The notes under the pieces: model-generated
What the model was told of the DNA's origin: nothing
Databases searched by the model: none
Seen by the model: only the letters and a program-made list of their open reading frames with translations
Shown: positions 9,480 through 17,656 of the stretch, piece by piece
Numbering within the stretch: the stretch's first letter is position 1
Layout of the letters: the number at the start of each line of letters is the position of its first letter
NCBI RefSeq assembly: GCF_000378345.1
Contig: NZ_KB899544.1
Coordinates: 868,001 to 932,000 of the forward strand
Direction: 5' to 3'
DNA length: 64,000 nucleotides
DNA from: Hirschia maritima DSM 19733
Lineage (GTDB): Bacteria > Pseudomonadota > Alphaproteobacteria > Caulobacterales > Hyphomonadaceae
Made by a program: the position numbers and the translations under genes

Positions 9480-9532
9480 GTTTCGCATAATAAGGCGAAA
9501 TCAAAGAATTATTATATGAGAATGGGACAATA

Positions 9533-10486
9533 ATGACTTCTAATGCTTTGAATCCGACATTTGCTGATGCGATGGTTCGTGTAACCGAGAGAGCGGCGGT
9601 TGCATCTGAAACAATGGTTGGTCGTGGTGATGAAAAAGCTGCAGACCAAGCAGCCGTTGATGCAATGCGTACAGCCTTAAACGAAGTTGTCATGCAGGGC
9701 CGCATCGTTATCGGTGAAGGTGAACGTGATGAAGCACCAATGCTTTACATTGGTGAAGAAGTTGGAACTGGCGAAGGTACGCAGATTGATATCGCGCTAG
9801 ACCCGCTAGAAGGTACAACTTTAACTGCTAAAGCCATGCCTAATGCTTTGGCGGTCCTTGCTATTGCTCCACGCGGTGGTTTGCTGCACGCTCCAGACGT
9901 ATACATGGACAAAATCGCTGTCGGTCCTGGCTACCCTGCAGGCGTTATCGATCTAGATAAATCAACGATTGAAAATGCTAAAGCTGTTGCTGCAGCCAAA
10001 GGTGTTGAAGTTGGTCAATTGAATGTATGTGTTCTTGATCGTCCACGTCACGCTAAAATTATCGAAGACCTACGTTCGCTAGGTATTCGTATTTCATTGA
10101 TCTCTGATGGTGATGTTGCAGGTATTATCAACACAACAAACCCAGATACAGGCATCGACATGTATATTGGTTCTGGTGGTGCTCCAGAAGGTGTGCTGGC
10201 TGCTGCTGCGCTTAAATGTGTTGGTGGACAGATGCAGGGCCGTTTGACATTCCGCAATGACGATGAGCGTGGTCGCGCAACTCGTATTGGTATTACAGAC
10301 CTAGACAAGAAATATGACCTACACGAACTTTGTTCACAAGATGCAGTGTTTGCTGCAACAGGTGTAACAACTGGTGGTCTTCTTGAAGGTGTAAAACGTC
10401 AAAACGGTAAGATCTACACAGACTCACTTGTGATGTCTTCATTTGATGGTGTTGTACGTACGGTTAAGTCGACTTACCCAGGCTAA
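9533..10486 (+). CDS. glpX: Class II fructose-1,6-bisphosphatase
   Basis: The 317-residue protein has GEGERDEAPMLYIGEEVG near residue 62 and the lithium-sensitive phosphatase metal motif DPLEGTTLTAK near residue 88. It hydrolyses fructose 1,6-bisphosphate to fructose 6-phosphate in gluconeogenesis. It is cytosolic and full length. It lies in the conserved order hom-glpX-recJ, although a small gene on the other strand and a terminator separate it here from recJ. Confidence 0.95.
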   Translation: MTSNALNPTFADAMVRVTERAAVASETMVGRGDEKAADQAAVDAMRTALNEVVMQGRIVIGEGERDEAPMLYIGEEVGTGEGTQIDIALDPLEGTTLTAKAMPNALAVLAIAPRGGLLHAPDVYMDKIAVGPGYPAGVIDLDKSTIENAKAVAAAKGVEVGQLNVCVLDRPRHAKIIEDLRSLGIRISLISDGDVAGIINTTNPDTGIDMYIGSGGAPEGVLAAAALKCVGGQMQGRLTFRNDDERGRATRIGITDLDKKYDLHELCSQDAVFAATGVTTGGLLEGVKRQNGKIYTDSLVMSSFDGVVRTVKSTYPG

Positions 10487-10509
10487 GCGTCTACGAAAAT
10501 TAATTTTAA

Positions 10510-10541
10510 GAGGCGATTCCAAATTTGGAGTCGCCTTTTTT
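10510..10541 (+). terminator. Intrinsic terminator after glpX
   Basis: GGCGATTCCA and TGGAGTCGCC form a near-perfect stem with a short loop, followed by a T-run. It lies 24 bases past the glpX stop. It abuts the end of the convergent small gene and may serve both. Confidence 0.85.
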
Positions 10542-10836
10542 ATTGAGCCCGCTTGATAAATTGAAGACCCTGTTGTTTTGAACGTGAGAGTTCACCTTCA
10601 GCTTCCATATTCAATTTCACAGTTGTCATGTGCCAAGATAATGAACCAAGTTTCTCTAAATCGTGCATGGTCATATTTTGACGAACAGTCTGTTTCAAAT
10701 CTTTGAACAGTATACCTTCTTCGCCGACTGCCCTTAAAATTGCTGTCCTAACGAGATCGTATTTCCAGCTTGAAATACGCGTGACGCCTATTCTTCCTTG
10801 GTTTGGAGTTCTGCAGTCTGTCTTTTTCTCTTCCAT
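10540..10836 (-). CDS. DUF6958-like small protein (winged-helix-like)
   Basis: The 98-residue protein has the pattern I associate with DUF6958: a basic segment with ISSWKYDLVRTAIL, a central helix pair, then TVKLNMEAEGELSRSKQQGLQF, where the last part would be the wing and third helix. Such proteins are cytosolic with no known function; the fold suggests nucleic-acid or protein binding. It is transcribed against glpX and divergently from recJ across 140 bases. The ribosome site is weak. Moderately sure it is a real gene because the family pattern is recognisable. Confidence 0.65.
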   Translation of the reverse strand: MEEKKTDCRTPNQGRIGVTRISSWKYDLVRTAILRAVGEEGILFKDLKQTVRQNMTMHDLEKLGSLSWHMTTVKLNMEAEGELSRSKQQGLQFIKRAQ

Positions 10837-10976
10837 GTGAAAATTTAACCTGAAAAACTTGAATTACAAAACGAGCGCTCTCGCTCAATTCATTGCTTTC
10901 AGGTTCAGAACAGAGTTAACACTGCAACGAAGAAGATAATTGATGGAATATCCATCATGCTCAAGGTGTTATTTAT

Positions 10977-12806
10977 ATGTCCCGTTCTCCATTTATTGAT
11001 CCAGCTGACGAATTATCGATTGCAGATACAGGCCCAGCGTTTCTGGATGTAGAGAATTCGCTGACAGGACGTAAATGGCGTATGCGTCCGGTAGATGATG
11101 AACGGGCAACACAGCTTTCCAGAATGCTCTCAAAACCAGACTTAATTGGAAGGTTGTTGGCCGGCCGTGGTGTCACTCCAGATGAGGCAGAAACTTTTTT
11201 TGCACCAACGCTGAAGGCATTGTTTCCCGATCCATCTAGTTTCGTGGATATGGACGCTGCCTGTGAAGTTATATTGGATGCGCTGACTAGTGGTCGAAAG
11301 TGCGCGGTTTTGGCAGATTACGACGTGGATGGAGGGACATCAGCTGCGATTCTGACGAAGTATTTTAGAGCTTGGGGGCAGGAATTGATTCTATATGTGC
11401 CCGATCGTCTAACAGAGGGGTATGGTCCTTCAGACTTGGCGTTTGAAACGCTAAAAGACCAAGGCGCTGAACTGATCATGACGGTGGATTGTGGCGCGGC
11501 GGCAGTAGAGGCATTGGAAACTGCACAAGGTTTGGGTTTAGATGTTGTCGTTCTGGATCACCACTTAATGCAAAGTGCGCCGCCGCCTGCTGCGGCGGTT
11601 GTAAATCCGAATCGACCTGATTGTAATTCGGGATGCGGGCACTTGGCTGCAGCAGGTGTGGTTTTTGTTCTAACCGCTGGGTTGAACCGATTGGCACGTC
11701 AACGCGGTGTAGCCCCCGAAAATGGCTTGCCAGATCCCATGAATTGGTTGGATTTATGTGCGCTTGGTACTTTGTGCGATATGGCACCTCTCAAAGGTGT
11801 TAACCGTGCCTTTGTAAATGCGGGCCTGAAAGTACTCCAACGCATGGATAATATCGGGCTGGAAGCTTTGTCTCAGGTGTCAGGCGTTGAAGCGCCTAAA
11901 TCAGTTTATCATGCAACTTTTCTATTGGGGCCAAGATTGAATGCTGGGGGACGTATTGGAGATTCGTGGATTGCGTCTAAATTACTCGCTTCAGAAGACC
12001 GAAAAGAAGCGGTGGCGTTGGCTGAGAGGCTGCAGGCCTTGAATGAGGCGCGTAAAGAAATCGAGGCGGAAATTCTCGATGAAGCCACAAGAATTGCGGA
12101 AGCTAGATTGATTGAAAAACCAGAGGCAGGCGCAATTGTCGTTGGTGGAGAAGATTGGCATCCGGGAGTGATCGGAATTGTTGCTGGCCGATTAAAGGAA
12201 AAATTTCACAAACCCACTGTTGTTATTGGTTGGGGAGATGATCTTGGTCCAGTTGCAAAAGGGTCTGGAAGATCAGTTCAAGGTGTGAATTTGGGAAACT
12301 TGATTGCGGCGGCCTCCAAAGAAGGTGTGATTCTATCGGGTGGTGGCCACGCTATGGCGGCTGGCTTATCATTGAAACCTGAGCAACTGACAGGGTTTCG
12401 TGATTTTCTAGAAGATGCGACTGCAGATGCGCAGGCAGAATTAGCTGAAGCTCGTATTTTGGAATTGGATGGACTGTTATCTCCTGCGGCTGCTGATGGT
12501 GAATTGCTGCAATCAGTCGAAGGAGCCGGACCATTTGGAGCTGGCGCACCAGAACCTGTTTTTGCCATGGCAAATGTCCGGCCGCACAATGTAAGGAGAG
12601 TAGGGGTCGATCATTTGAGCTTTGAAATCTTAGGGGAAGATGGTGGTAAACTGAGAGCGATCGCTTTTCGTGCGGCTGATGTCGAGTTGGGGCAAGCGAT
12701 TCTCGGCGGACAACCGATGCATTTAGCGGGTAAGTTGAAAGCAGATGAATGGAGAGGAGCTGGAAAAGTACAATTTGAAGTGTCTGATGGTTTTTTTTCA
12801 AAATAA
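10977..12806 (+). CDS. recJ: Single-stranded-DNA-specific exonuclease RecJ
   Basis: RecJ degrades single-stranded DNA 5' to 3' in recombination and mismatch repair. The DHH-family motifs are present: ADYDVDGGTS near residue 117, TVDCG near residue 168 and VVLDHH near residue 190. The DHHA1 part carries VIGIVAGRLKEKF and SGGGHAMAAG, and the C-terminal OB-like region ends at residue 609. The length fits bacterial RecJ. It is the last protein-coding gene before the tRNA-Glu locus and the integrated element. Confidence 0.95.
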   Translation: MSRSPFIDPADELSIADTGPAFLDVENSLTGRKWRMRPVDDERATQLSRMLSKPDLIGRLLAGRGVTPDEAETFFAPTLKALFPDPSSFVDMDAACEVILDALTSGRKCAVLADYDVDGGTSAAILTKYFRAWGQELILYVPDRLTEGYGPSDLAFETLKDQGAELIMTVDCGAAAVEALETAQGLGLDVVVLDHHLMQSAPPPAAAVVNPNRPDCNSGCGHLAAAGVVFVLTAGLNRLARQRGVAPENGLPDPMNWLDLCALGTLCDMAPLKGVNRAFVNAGLKVLQRMDNIGLEALSQVSGVEAPKSVYHATFLLGPRLNAGGRIGDSWIASKLLASEDRKEAVALAERLQALNEARKEIEAEILDEATRIAEARLIEKPEAGAIVVGGEDWHPGVIGIVAGRLKEKFHKPTVVIGWGDDLGPVAKGSGRSVQGVNLGNLIAAASKEGVILSGGGHAMAAGLSLKPEQLTGFRDFLEDATADAQAELAEARILELDGLLSPAAADGELLQSVEGAGPFGAGAPEPVFAMANVRPHNVRRVGVDHLSFEILGEDGGKLRAIAFRAADVELGQAILGGQPMHLAGKLKADEWRGAGKVQFEVSDGFFSK

Positions 12807-12866
12807 TTGAAAAAAGCACTTGCATATAAAAATGCACATTTGTATACAGCTGCCTCACACCGATGC

Positions 12867-12941
12867 GCTCCCTTCGTCTATCGGTTAGGACGCAAGGTTT
12901 TCAACCTTGAAAGAGGGGTTCGATTCCCCTAGGGAGTGCCA
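12867..12941 (+). tRNA. tRNA-Glu (TTC)
   Basis: The sequence folds as a complete cloverleaf: acceptor GCTCCCT pairs with AGGGAGT, the anticodon loop TTTTCAA gives TTC, and the T-arm is AGGGG-TTCGATT-CCCCT. CCA is encoded. Its 3' end is the left copy of a 23-bp direct repeat that recurs at 14403, the usual sign of an integrase target. Confidence 0.97.
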
Positions 12942-12948
12942 GGTGTGA
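12926..12948 (+). repeat. Left direct repeat (putative att site) in the tRNA-Glu 3' end
   Basis: These 23 bases, from CCCCTAGGGAG to GGTGTGA, cover the T-arm 3' strand, acceptor strand and CCA of tRNA-Glu plus seven flanking bases. An identical copy is at 14403-14425; identity stops sharply on both sides. Confidence 0.85.
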
Positions 12949-13387
12949 AAAAGTCAAATAAAAACAATATTTTATTTCAAAAGTGCGACTATCGCATGGC
13001 ACTTCCGTGCGACAATCAAAAAATGCTCTCAGTTTTATGAAAATTAGCATTCTCTTTGGATCCATCGAGATCTTATTTTTTTCTTTTTTGATCCCCAAAT
13101 TTAGTCGAAGATGACCGAAAAGAGATCGCCCTGTGAAAACCATTTTTGATGCGGCATCGGATGGAAACGTAAAGGTTTTGGAAGGGGGGATCGTCAAAAA
13201 TTGACGAAATTGTAAATCTACCGATTGGGGGAGCTTTCCTATACAGATTTTTGAGTTCATGTTGGTCATACGCAGATTTTAGTTATATCCAACATTATGG
13301 ATTCAAATTATCATCACTTCATTGCGCTTGCTGCACTGATGTGTTCCAGCAAAACTTTCGTTTAAAAGCAGATTGGGAGGGGGTAAA
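12942..13387. other. Noncoding left part of the tRNA-Glu element
   Basis: This stretch holds the end of the left repeat, two GTGCGAC-type sites, and then AT-rich DNA with a long pyrimidine run near 13075-13095. No convincing gene: a minus-strand open frame here runs through the tRNA and has no ribosome site. The promoter of the membrane-protein gene must lie in the right half. Confidence 0.5.
12981..13016. repeat. Left pair of GTGCGACWAT sites
   Basis: GTGCGACTAT is at 12983-12992 and GTGCGACAAT at 13007-13016, 24 bases apart in the same orientation. The first lies inside the palindrome TGCGACTATCGCA and within flanking arms AAGTGC/GCACTT. The same two words occur at the right end of the element. 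Confidence 0.55.
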
Positions 13388-14158
13388 GTGTCGCTTGCAA
13401 ACCTAAAAATAGGAGATGATTCTCCATCAGGGGATGAGATTGAAGCAATCTATTCAGCCCATAAAGAATTTATTATATTCCGTACTGGGGATCGATTAAA
13501 AGTCTACATTGATGACGATCATCTTGAGCCGGAAGACCGTGTGTTGCATCAACGATACATGCAAGTAGCACCGTTGATTGCTGATGCTTATTCGTTGATG
13601 CCCAATGGGCTTTGGAATAACGAGTCAATTAATCGCCAACTAGCTCGAGGTTTTTCAGTGGCTTTATCCGGTCAAATTGATGAATCTTCTGAAATCATCA
13701 CTTCAGTCATATTGAGATTGAGAGCCCGATACGTGTTGCTGGGCCGAACTCAATATCATTTGGGTGCATTTCTGGGTTTGTGTGCCAGTTTATTAGCATA
13801 CGGCATTATGCTTCTAGTTCTATGCGATTTGAATCAGATAACCAAAACCGGTATTGAAACTATAGTTTTTGGTGCTTTAGGGGCATACCTATCTGTAGCC
13901 ATTGGAATCAAGAATATAGAAACGGACCCAGAGTCTGGTTTGCTACTTAATGGTTTTGCTGGAGCAACTCGTCTTTCGATAGGGATGGTAGCAGCGGTCT
14001 TTGCTTATGTTGCTGTTTCATCGGGTTTTATTCTAGCGCCTCTTCGAGATGGGAGCTCCCCACTAGTATTTTTGACAGTTGGTTTTGTTTCTGGTTTTAG
14101 CGAGCGTTTCGTTCCGAATGCGCTGGCCGGTATAAGTGATCGGTCATCGACCTCTTAA
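13388..14158 (+). CDS. Membrane protein of unknown function carried by the tRNA-Glu element
   Basis: I start at GTG 13388, six bases after GGGAGGGGG; the frame is open from TTG 13373 but that codon lies inside the ribosome site. The 256-residue product has a soluble, acidic N-terminal half (about residues 1-125, with YIDDDHLEPEDR) and about four hydrophobic segments from residue 125 on (LGAFLGLCASLLAYGIMLLV is the first). It ends with GFVSGFSERFVPNALAGI, a motif I have seen at the C-termini of other uncharacterised bacterial membrane proteins. Function unknown. As the only cargo of a tRNA-bound element it could be an immunity or stress gene, but nothing proves this. Confidence 0.75.
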   Translation: MSLANLKIGDDSPSGDEIEAIYSAHKEFIIFRTGDRLKVYIDDDHLEPEDRVLHQRYMQVAPLIADAYSLMPNGLWNNESINRQLARGFSVALSGQIDESSEIITSVILRLRARYVLLGRTQYHLGAFLGLCASLLAYGIMLLVLCDLNQITKTGIETIVFGALGAYLSVAIGIKNIETDPESGLLLNGFAGATRLSIGMVAAVFAYVAVSSGFILAPLRDGSSPLVFLTVGFVSGFSERFVPNALAGISDRSSTS

Positions 14159-14306
14159 ACTCTTCCATGATATCGAGAGTTGATATTCTGAGATTTACGT
14201 TGAACCAAAAATATTATGGGGTGAAGAAAAAAAGAGTAAGGTTTTAGAGATCGAGGATGTTGTAAGGGCTAGGTAAAAATTAAGGCCTTGGCGTTCAATA
14301 TCATAA

Positions 14307-14366
14307 AGGTGCGACTATTGATTATGTAAAGCTATAGAATCACATGAGTTTTCAATTGTCGCACCT
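14307..14366. repeat. Right inverted pair of GTGCGACWAT sites
   Basis: AGGTGCGACTATTGA at 14307-14321 and TCAATTGTCGCACCT at 14352-14366 are inverted copies with one mismatch over 15 bases, 30 bases apart. They repeat the two words seen at the left end and lie 37 bases before the right direct repeat. Confidence 0.6.
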
Positions 14367-14402
14367 TGGCTGGATTGCCTATCAGTAGGGGCTTGTCTTA
14401 AA

Positions 14403-14425
14403 CCCCTAGGGAGTGCCAGGTGTGA
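14403..14425 (+). repeat. Right direct repeat (putative att site)
   Basis: An exact 23-base copy of the tRNA-Glu 3' end plus seven flanking bases. Upstream, AGGGG at 14387-14391 could pair with the CCCCT that opens the repeat, echoing the T-arm stem, but the rest of a tRNA is absent. Confidence 0.8.
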
Positions 14426-14693
14426 TTAAGCTATTTCCTTAAAAATGACGCGATCGACTTTCAAATTTATACATTTGTCGCAGTCCGTGTTAGATTTTCT
14501 AAAAACAAAACGACTTAAATTGTGTGGAATGATTTGCAATTTGGCTTGGTTAATTGTTTAGTCTTTGACATATTAAGAAAACTACTTATTTGATTAACTT
14601 AGAGGTCGATGGGCTGTTGGTCTCTAATGTCTGTCCTAGGGATAGTTTGGCAGATCAGGTTTAAAGGCGGCAGGGACGTTAATACGAGATATA

Positions 14694-15194
14694 ATGGGGC
14701 AAGAAATAAACGAAGCTACAAATAGCGATTTGCCTAAAATCTCGGTTTCTGGGCGTGTGAAATGGTTTGATTCTGTAAAAGGTTTTGGCTTTATCATTCC
14801 GGATAATGGTCTGGATGGACAAGAGGCACTCTTACACATTTCAATACTGCGCGACTTTGGTGCCGAGATGGTAGTCGAAGGCATGTTGATCAGCTGCGAC
14901 GTTGTTAAACGTGAACGTGGATATCAAGTCGTAGAGGTTAAATCCTTAGAAGGTGGCGAAGTTGTTGTGGCACCTACTAATGCTGAGCGCGAAGCTGTCT
15001 TGATCAAGTGGTTTAACCGAACAAAGGGCTATGGCTTTGTGCACCGTGAGGGTGAAGCTGAAGATATTTTCTTGCACATGGTAACGTTGCGCCGCGCAGG
15101 ACTGGAAGAGGCCGAGCCTGGGCAAAAAATTTGGGTAACAATTGGCAAAGGCCCTAAGGGGAATTATGTCGTTGACGCGAGCAAAGAGCCGTAA
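14694..15194 (+). CDS. Two-domain cold-shock protein
   Basis: This 166-residue protein has two cold-shock domains, the first from about residue 18 ([18 protein letters not shown]1-like) and the second from about residue 100 ([20 protein letters not shown]). Such tandem proteins are common in alphaproteobacteria and bind single-stranded RNA or DNA as chaperones. The ATG at 14694 begins the protein; the lead-in to the first domain is short. It is followed by the DUF192 gene and tRNA-Pro, an order I regard as conserved in the group. Confidence 0.93.
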   Translation: MGQEINEATNSDLPKISVSGRVKWFDSVKGFGFIIPDNGLDGQEALLHISILRDFGAEMVVEGMLISCDVVKRERGYQVVEVKSLEGGEVVVAPTNAEREAVLIKWFNRTKGYGFVHREGEAEDIFLHMVTLRRAGLEEAEPGQKIWVTIGKGPKGNYVVDASKEP

Positions 15195-15311
15195 CAGCTT
15201 TTTGTACTTCATACATTTCAATGATTACTGAGGTGAGGACTTGTCGTCACGCTGTTTTCAGGTATTTGGTAGAAGTGTTAGGCTTTTGAAGCCGTATTCT
15301 TTGATTTCATC

Positions 15312-15809
15312 ATGAGGCTTGAGTTGAAAAAATTACTTTCTGCGATCGCTGCTTTATCTGTTCTTACAATTGCTGGCCCAGCTGCAATTGCACAGGATGA
15401 TAGTTTAGTTCAGTTTGAAACTGGTGCGCTTGTCATAGACACTGATGATGCTCAACATAGTTTTGTGATTGAAATAGCTGACTCTCCAGCAGAAACTGCT
15501 CAGGGACTTATGTTCCGTGAAAGCATGGCAGAAGACGCGGGGATGCTATTTGATTTTGGAGCACCGCGTGAGCCAGCAATGTGGATGAAGAATACACTCA
15601 TTCCACTGGATATGCTGTTTATGGACGAAAATGGTGTTGTCGTTGCGATTGCACGCAACGCACAGCCGCATTCGGAACGTCGCATTTCGCCGGGAATGGC
15701 TGTAAAGAGCGTGCTAGAGCTAAATGGCGGCGCTGCTGGAAAATATGGCATTGAACCGGGTGATATTGTGCGTCACGCCATTTTTAATAATGCAGCTGAT
15801 GTAGAATAA
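15312..15809 (+). CDS. DUF192 family exported protein
   Basis: The 165-residue protein has a signal peptide of about 27 residues ending AIAQ. The mature part is the DUF192 domain, shown by ETAQGLMFRESMAEDAGMLF, MWMKNTLIPLDMLF and GIEPGD. DUF192 proteins are small periplasmic or lipoprotein beta-barrel-like proteins of unknown role. It lies 117 bases behind the cold-shock gene in the same direction. Confidence 0.93.
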   Translation: MRLELKKLLSAIAALSVLTIAGPAAIAQDDSLVQFETGALVIDTDDAQHSFVIEIADSPAETAQGLMFRESMAEDAGMLFDFGAPREPAMWMKNTLIPLDMLFMDENGVVVAIARNAQPHSERRISPGMAVKSVLELNGGAAGKYGIEPGDIVRHAIFNNAADVE

Positions 15810-15993
15810 GCCCTAAATCAATCGGATTTTGAGCTCAAATTCTTTTTTTTTGTGTTTTTATCAAAAAAATTGAAATTAGGTCTTTCGTTCTTTGAAAACT
15901 TCGATAAAAGACCTCCTCCGAACAACATTGAGTTCTACTAGAATTATATTTGTTTTCGGTTTAAGCTGTTAAATCAGCTTGATTTAAAATAGT

Positions 15994-16070
<77 letters not shown>

Positions 16071-16136
16071 TTTTAAAAATTTATACCACTCATGAAATGT
16101 GATGATTAAGCCTGTAAAAGTTGCTAGGCTAGATCA

Positions 16137-16826
16137 ATGAGAGATTTTTCAGATACAGCAATTTTACTGTGCGCCCATGGCGATAAGCGTGGTGCTCTTC
16201 CTGATGGAAACCTTAGGCGATTGGTGGGCGCTCTGCAGGGGGCTTTAAAGCCAAGTCATTGCGGTTTTGCACTGTTGTCGGTTGAAGGTGATTTAGACAA
16301 AAAATTAGATCAACTGAACGAATCACATGTCATTGTCGTGCCTATGATTTTTTCCGACGGATATTTTTACAGTAAGATTGCACGAGTTCTAGAAGATTAT
16401 AGCTTATCTAAACCTGAGGCTCAGACAGTATTGCTACCACCAATTTGTGATTGGCCCGAAATGGCAGAATGTTTGTCTAGAATAATAGACGGGTCGAATT
16501 CTCTTCTTATTGCCCATGGCTCAAAGAAATCATCTGCTTCACGTCTCGCTAACGAAAGATTAGCGGCAAGATTGACTGGGCTGGGTGCGCCAGAAGTTAG
16601 CTGTTCATATTTGGAAGAGCCTCCCTATGCAGATGTTGCTTTAAAAGAGATCAAGGAGCCTGTGGTCGTCGTGGGATTATTCATGGGGAATGGCCTGCAT
16701 GGTGGATCGGATTGGGAAACGGCATTGGCCGAAGCAGAAGTTGAGCCCAGATTAGCATTTACTGTCGGTGCAATGAGTGAGTTAAGCGGTTTGGTACAAG
16801 AAAAAATCGAGAATATTACGCCTTAG
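16137..16826 (+). CDS. CbiX/SirB-like chelatase-family protein
   Basis: The 229-residue protein contains two similar halves: the first begins AILLCAHGDKRG near residue 9, the second LLIAHGSKKSSASR near residue 123. This duplicated HG motif is the CbiX pattern, in which the histidines bind metal for insertion into sirohydrochlorin. There are no cobalamin or sirohaem genes next to it, so the substrate is open and it may be a diverged member of unknown role. It starts at ATG 16137, 66 bases past tRNA-Pro. Confidence 0.8.
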   Translation: MRDFSDTAILLCAHGDKRGALPDGNLRRLVGALQGALKPSHCGFALLSVEGDLDKKLDQLNESHVIVVPMIFSDGYFYSKIARVLEDYSLSKPEAQTVLLPPICDWPEMAECLSRIIDGSNSLLIAHGSKKSSASRLANERLAARLTGLGAPEVSCSYLEEPPYADVALKEIKEPVVVVGLFMGNGLHGGSDWETALAEAEVEPRLAFTVGAMSELSGLVQEKIENITP

Positions 16827-16919
16827 AAGCGGATGGAATTTTTCAATCATTGAATTTTTTACCAACTACATGCATCATCCATTTGCTGACAAATTAATGT
16901 AGGGAGCGTGAGAGCTATC

Positions 16920-17225
16920 ATGCTGGCTAAAATATACAGACCTTCAAAAAACGCGATGCAATCTGGCAAAGCCAAATCGGATGTTTGGATATTGGAAATG
17001 GAAACAGCACCTAAGCGGAGTGTTGACCCGTTAATGGGGTGGACCGGGTCTGATACCACAGATACGCAAGTGCGAATTAGCTTTGATAGCATGGAAGATG
17101 CTGTTGCTTATGCCAAACGCGAAGAAATGGATTTTCGCGTACTGACCTCAAAAGAACCCAAACGCATTATCAAAACTTACGCGGATAACTTTTCTGCTGA
17201 TCGAAAGTTTCCTTGGACGCATTAG
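16920..17225 (+). CDS. Complex I accessory subunit, NDUFS4 type
   Basis: This 101-residue protein matches the NDUFS4/18-kDa family: AKIYRPSKNAMQSGKAKSD at the start, DPLMGWTGSDTTDTQV in the middle and AYAKREEMDF near the end. It is an accessory subunit of NADH:quinone oxidoreductase shared by alphaproteobacteria and mitochondria. I start at ATG 16920, five bases after GAGAG; the GTG at 16908 sits one base from GGGAG, too close to use well. It is monocistronic, placed before tRNA-Arg. Confidence 0.93.
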   Translation: MLAKIYRPSKNAMQSGKAKSDVWILEMETAPKRSVDPLMGWTGSDTTDTQVRISFDSMEDAVAYAKREEMDFRVLTSKEPKRIIKTYADNFSADRKFPWTH

Positions 17226-17330
17226 GTCTGCAGACTCAATATGATTGATTACAATAAATTATTCTTAGAATAATTGAAATTCTTACGTGCATTTTCAGAT
17301 TGGTTTTGCTAAGACAACTTTCTGAATCAA

Positions 17331-17407
17331 GGTTCCTTAGCTCAGCTGGATAGAGCGCCCGCCTTCTAAGCGGATGGTCGCAGGTTCGAATCCTGCAGGG
17401 ACCGCCA
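17331..17407 (+). tRNA. tRNA-Arg (TCT)
   Basis: Acceptor GGTTCCT pairs with AGGGACC (one G-U pair); the anticodon loop CTTCTAA gives TCT; T-arm CAGGTTCGAATCCTG is intact and CCA is encoded. Confidence 0.97.
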
Positions 17408-17656
17408 TTCTCCCAACAGTGTCACGATTATTGATAGTCATTCGAATTTCTGATTCTCTCTTTTTTATATTCGTTGCTATCGAGCATTGCTTGGTACCTG
17501 ATAAGTCCAATGGATTTACCTTGGTGGATGAAAACAACCATCTGAAGTTAGCGTATTTTCGCTTTTGACGAATTGGTATGATATCGTTAGCATTTGTTTG
17601 TCTTTTATATGAGGCGAACATCAGATTTGCTAATTAACAGCCTTTTGGGGATTTTT

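Larger units (their letters stand above)
12926..14425 (+). mobile_element. Putative 1.5-kb integrated element or remnant in tRNA-Glu
   Basis: Two identical 23-bp direct repeats bound this segment, the left one rebuilding the tRNA-Glu 3' end. Each end also carries two copies of GTGCGAC(T/A)AT, as expected of recombinase-binding sites. Only one gene, for a membrane protein, is inside; no integrase is encoded. It may be a decayed island or a small satellite moved by a recombinase supplied elsewhere. The boundaries are seen directly; mobility is inference. Confidence 0.6.
14159..14693. other. Intergenic: right end of element and cold-shock gene leader
   Basis: No gene is supported here. It contains the right inverted pair of GTGCGAC sites (14307-14366), the right 23-bp repeat (14403-14425) and, beyond it, about 270 bases of AT-rich DNA that must carry the promoter and leader of the cold-shock gene at 14694. 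A related word, TTGTCGCA near 14476, lies just outside the element. Confidence 0.5.

Noticed and set aside
10048-10308. Minus-strand ORF inside glpX (and similar antisense ORFs in glmU, uvrB, recJ)
   Set aside because: These are shadows of well-supported enzymes, without family motifs or ribosome sites.
12901-13269. Minus-strand open frame of 122 codons over the tRNA-Glu 3' end
   Set aside because: It runs through the tRNA, has no ribosome site or family pattern, and lies in low-complexity AT-rich DNA.
14371-14419. Second tRNA-like sequence before the right repeat
   Set aside because: Only the T-arm-like stem and acceptor end are present; D-arm, anticodon arm and 5' acceptor strand are missing, so it is an att copy and not a tRNA gene.
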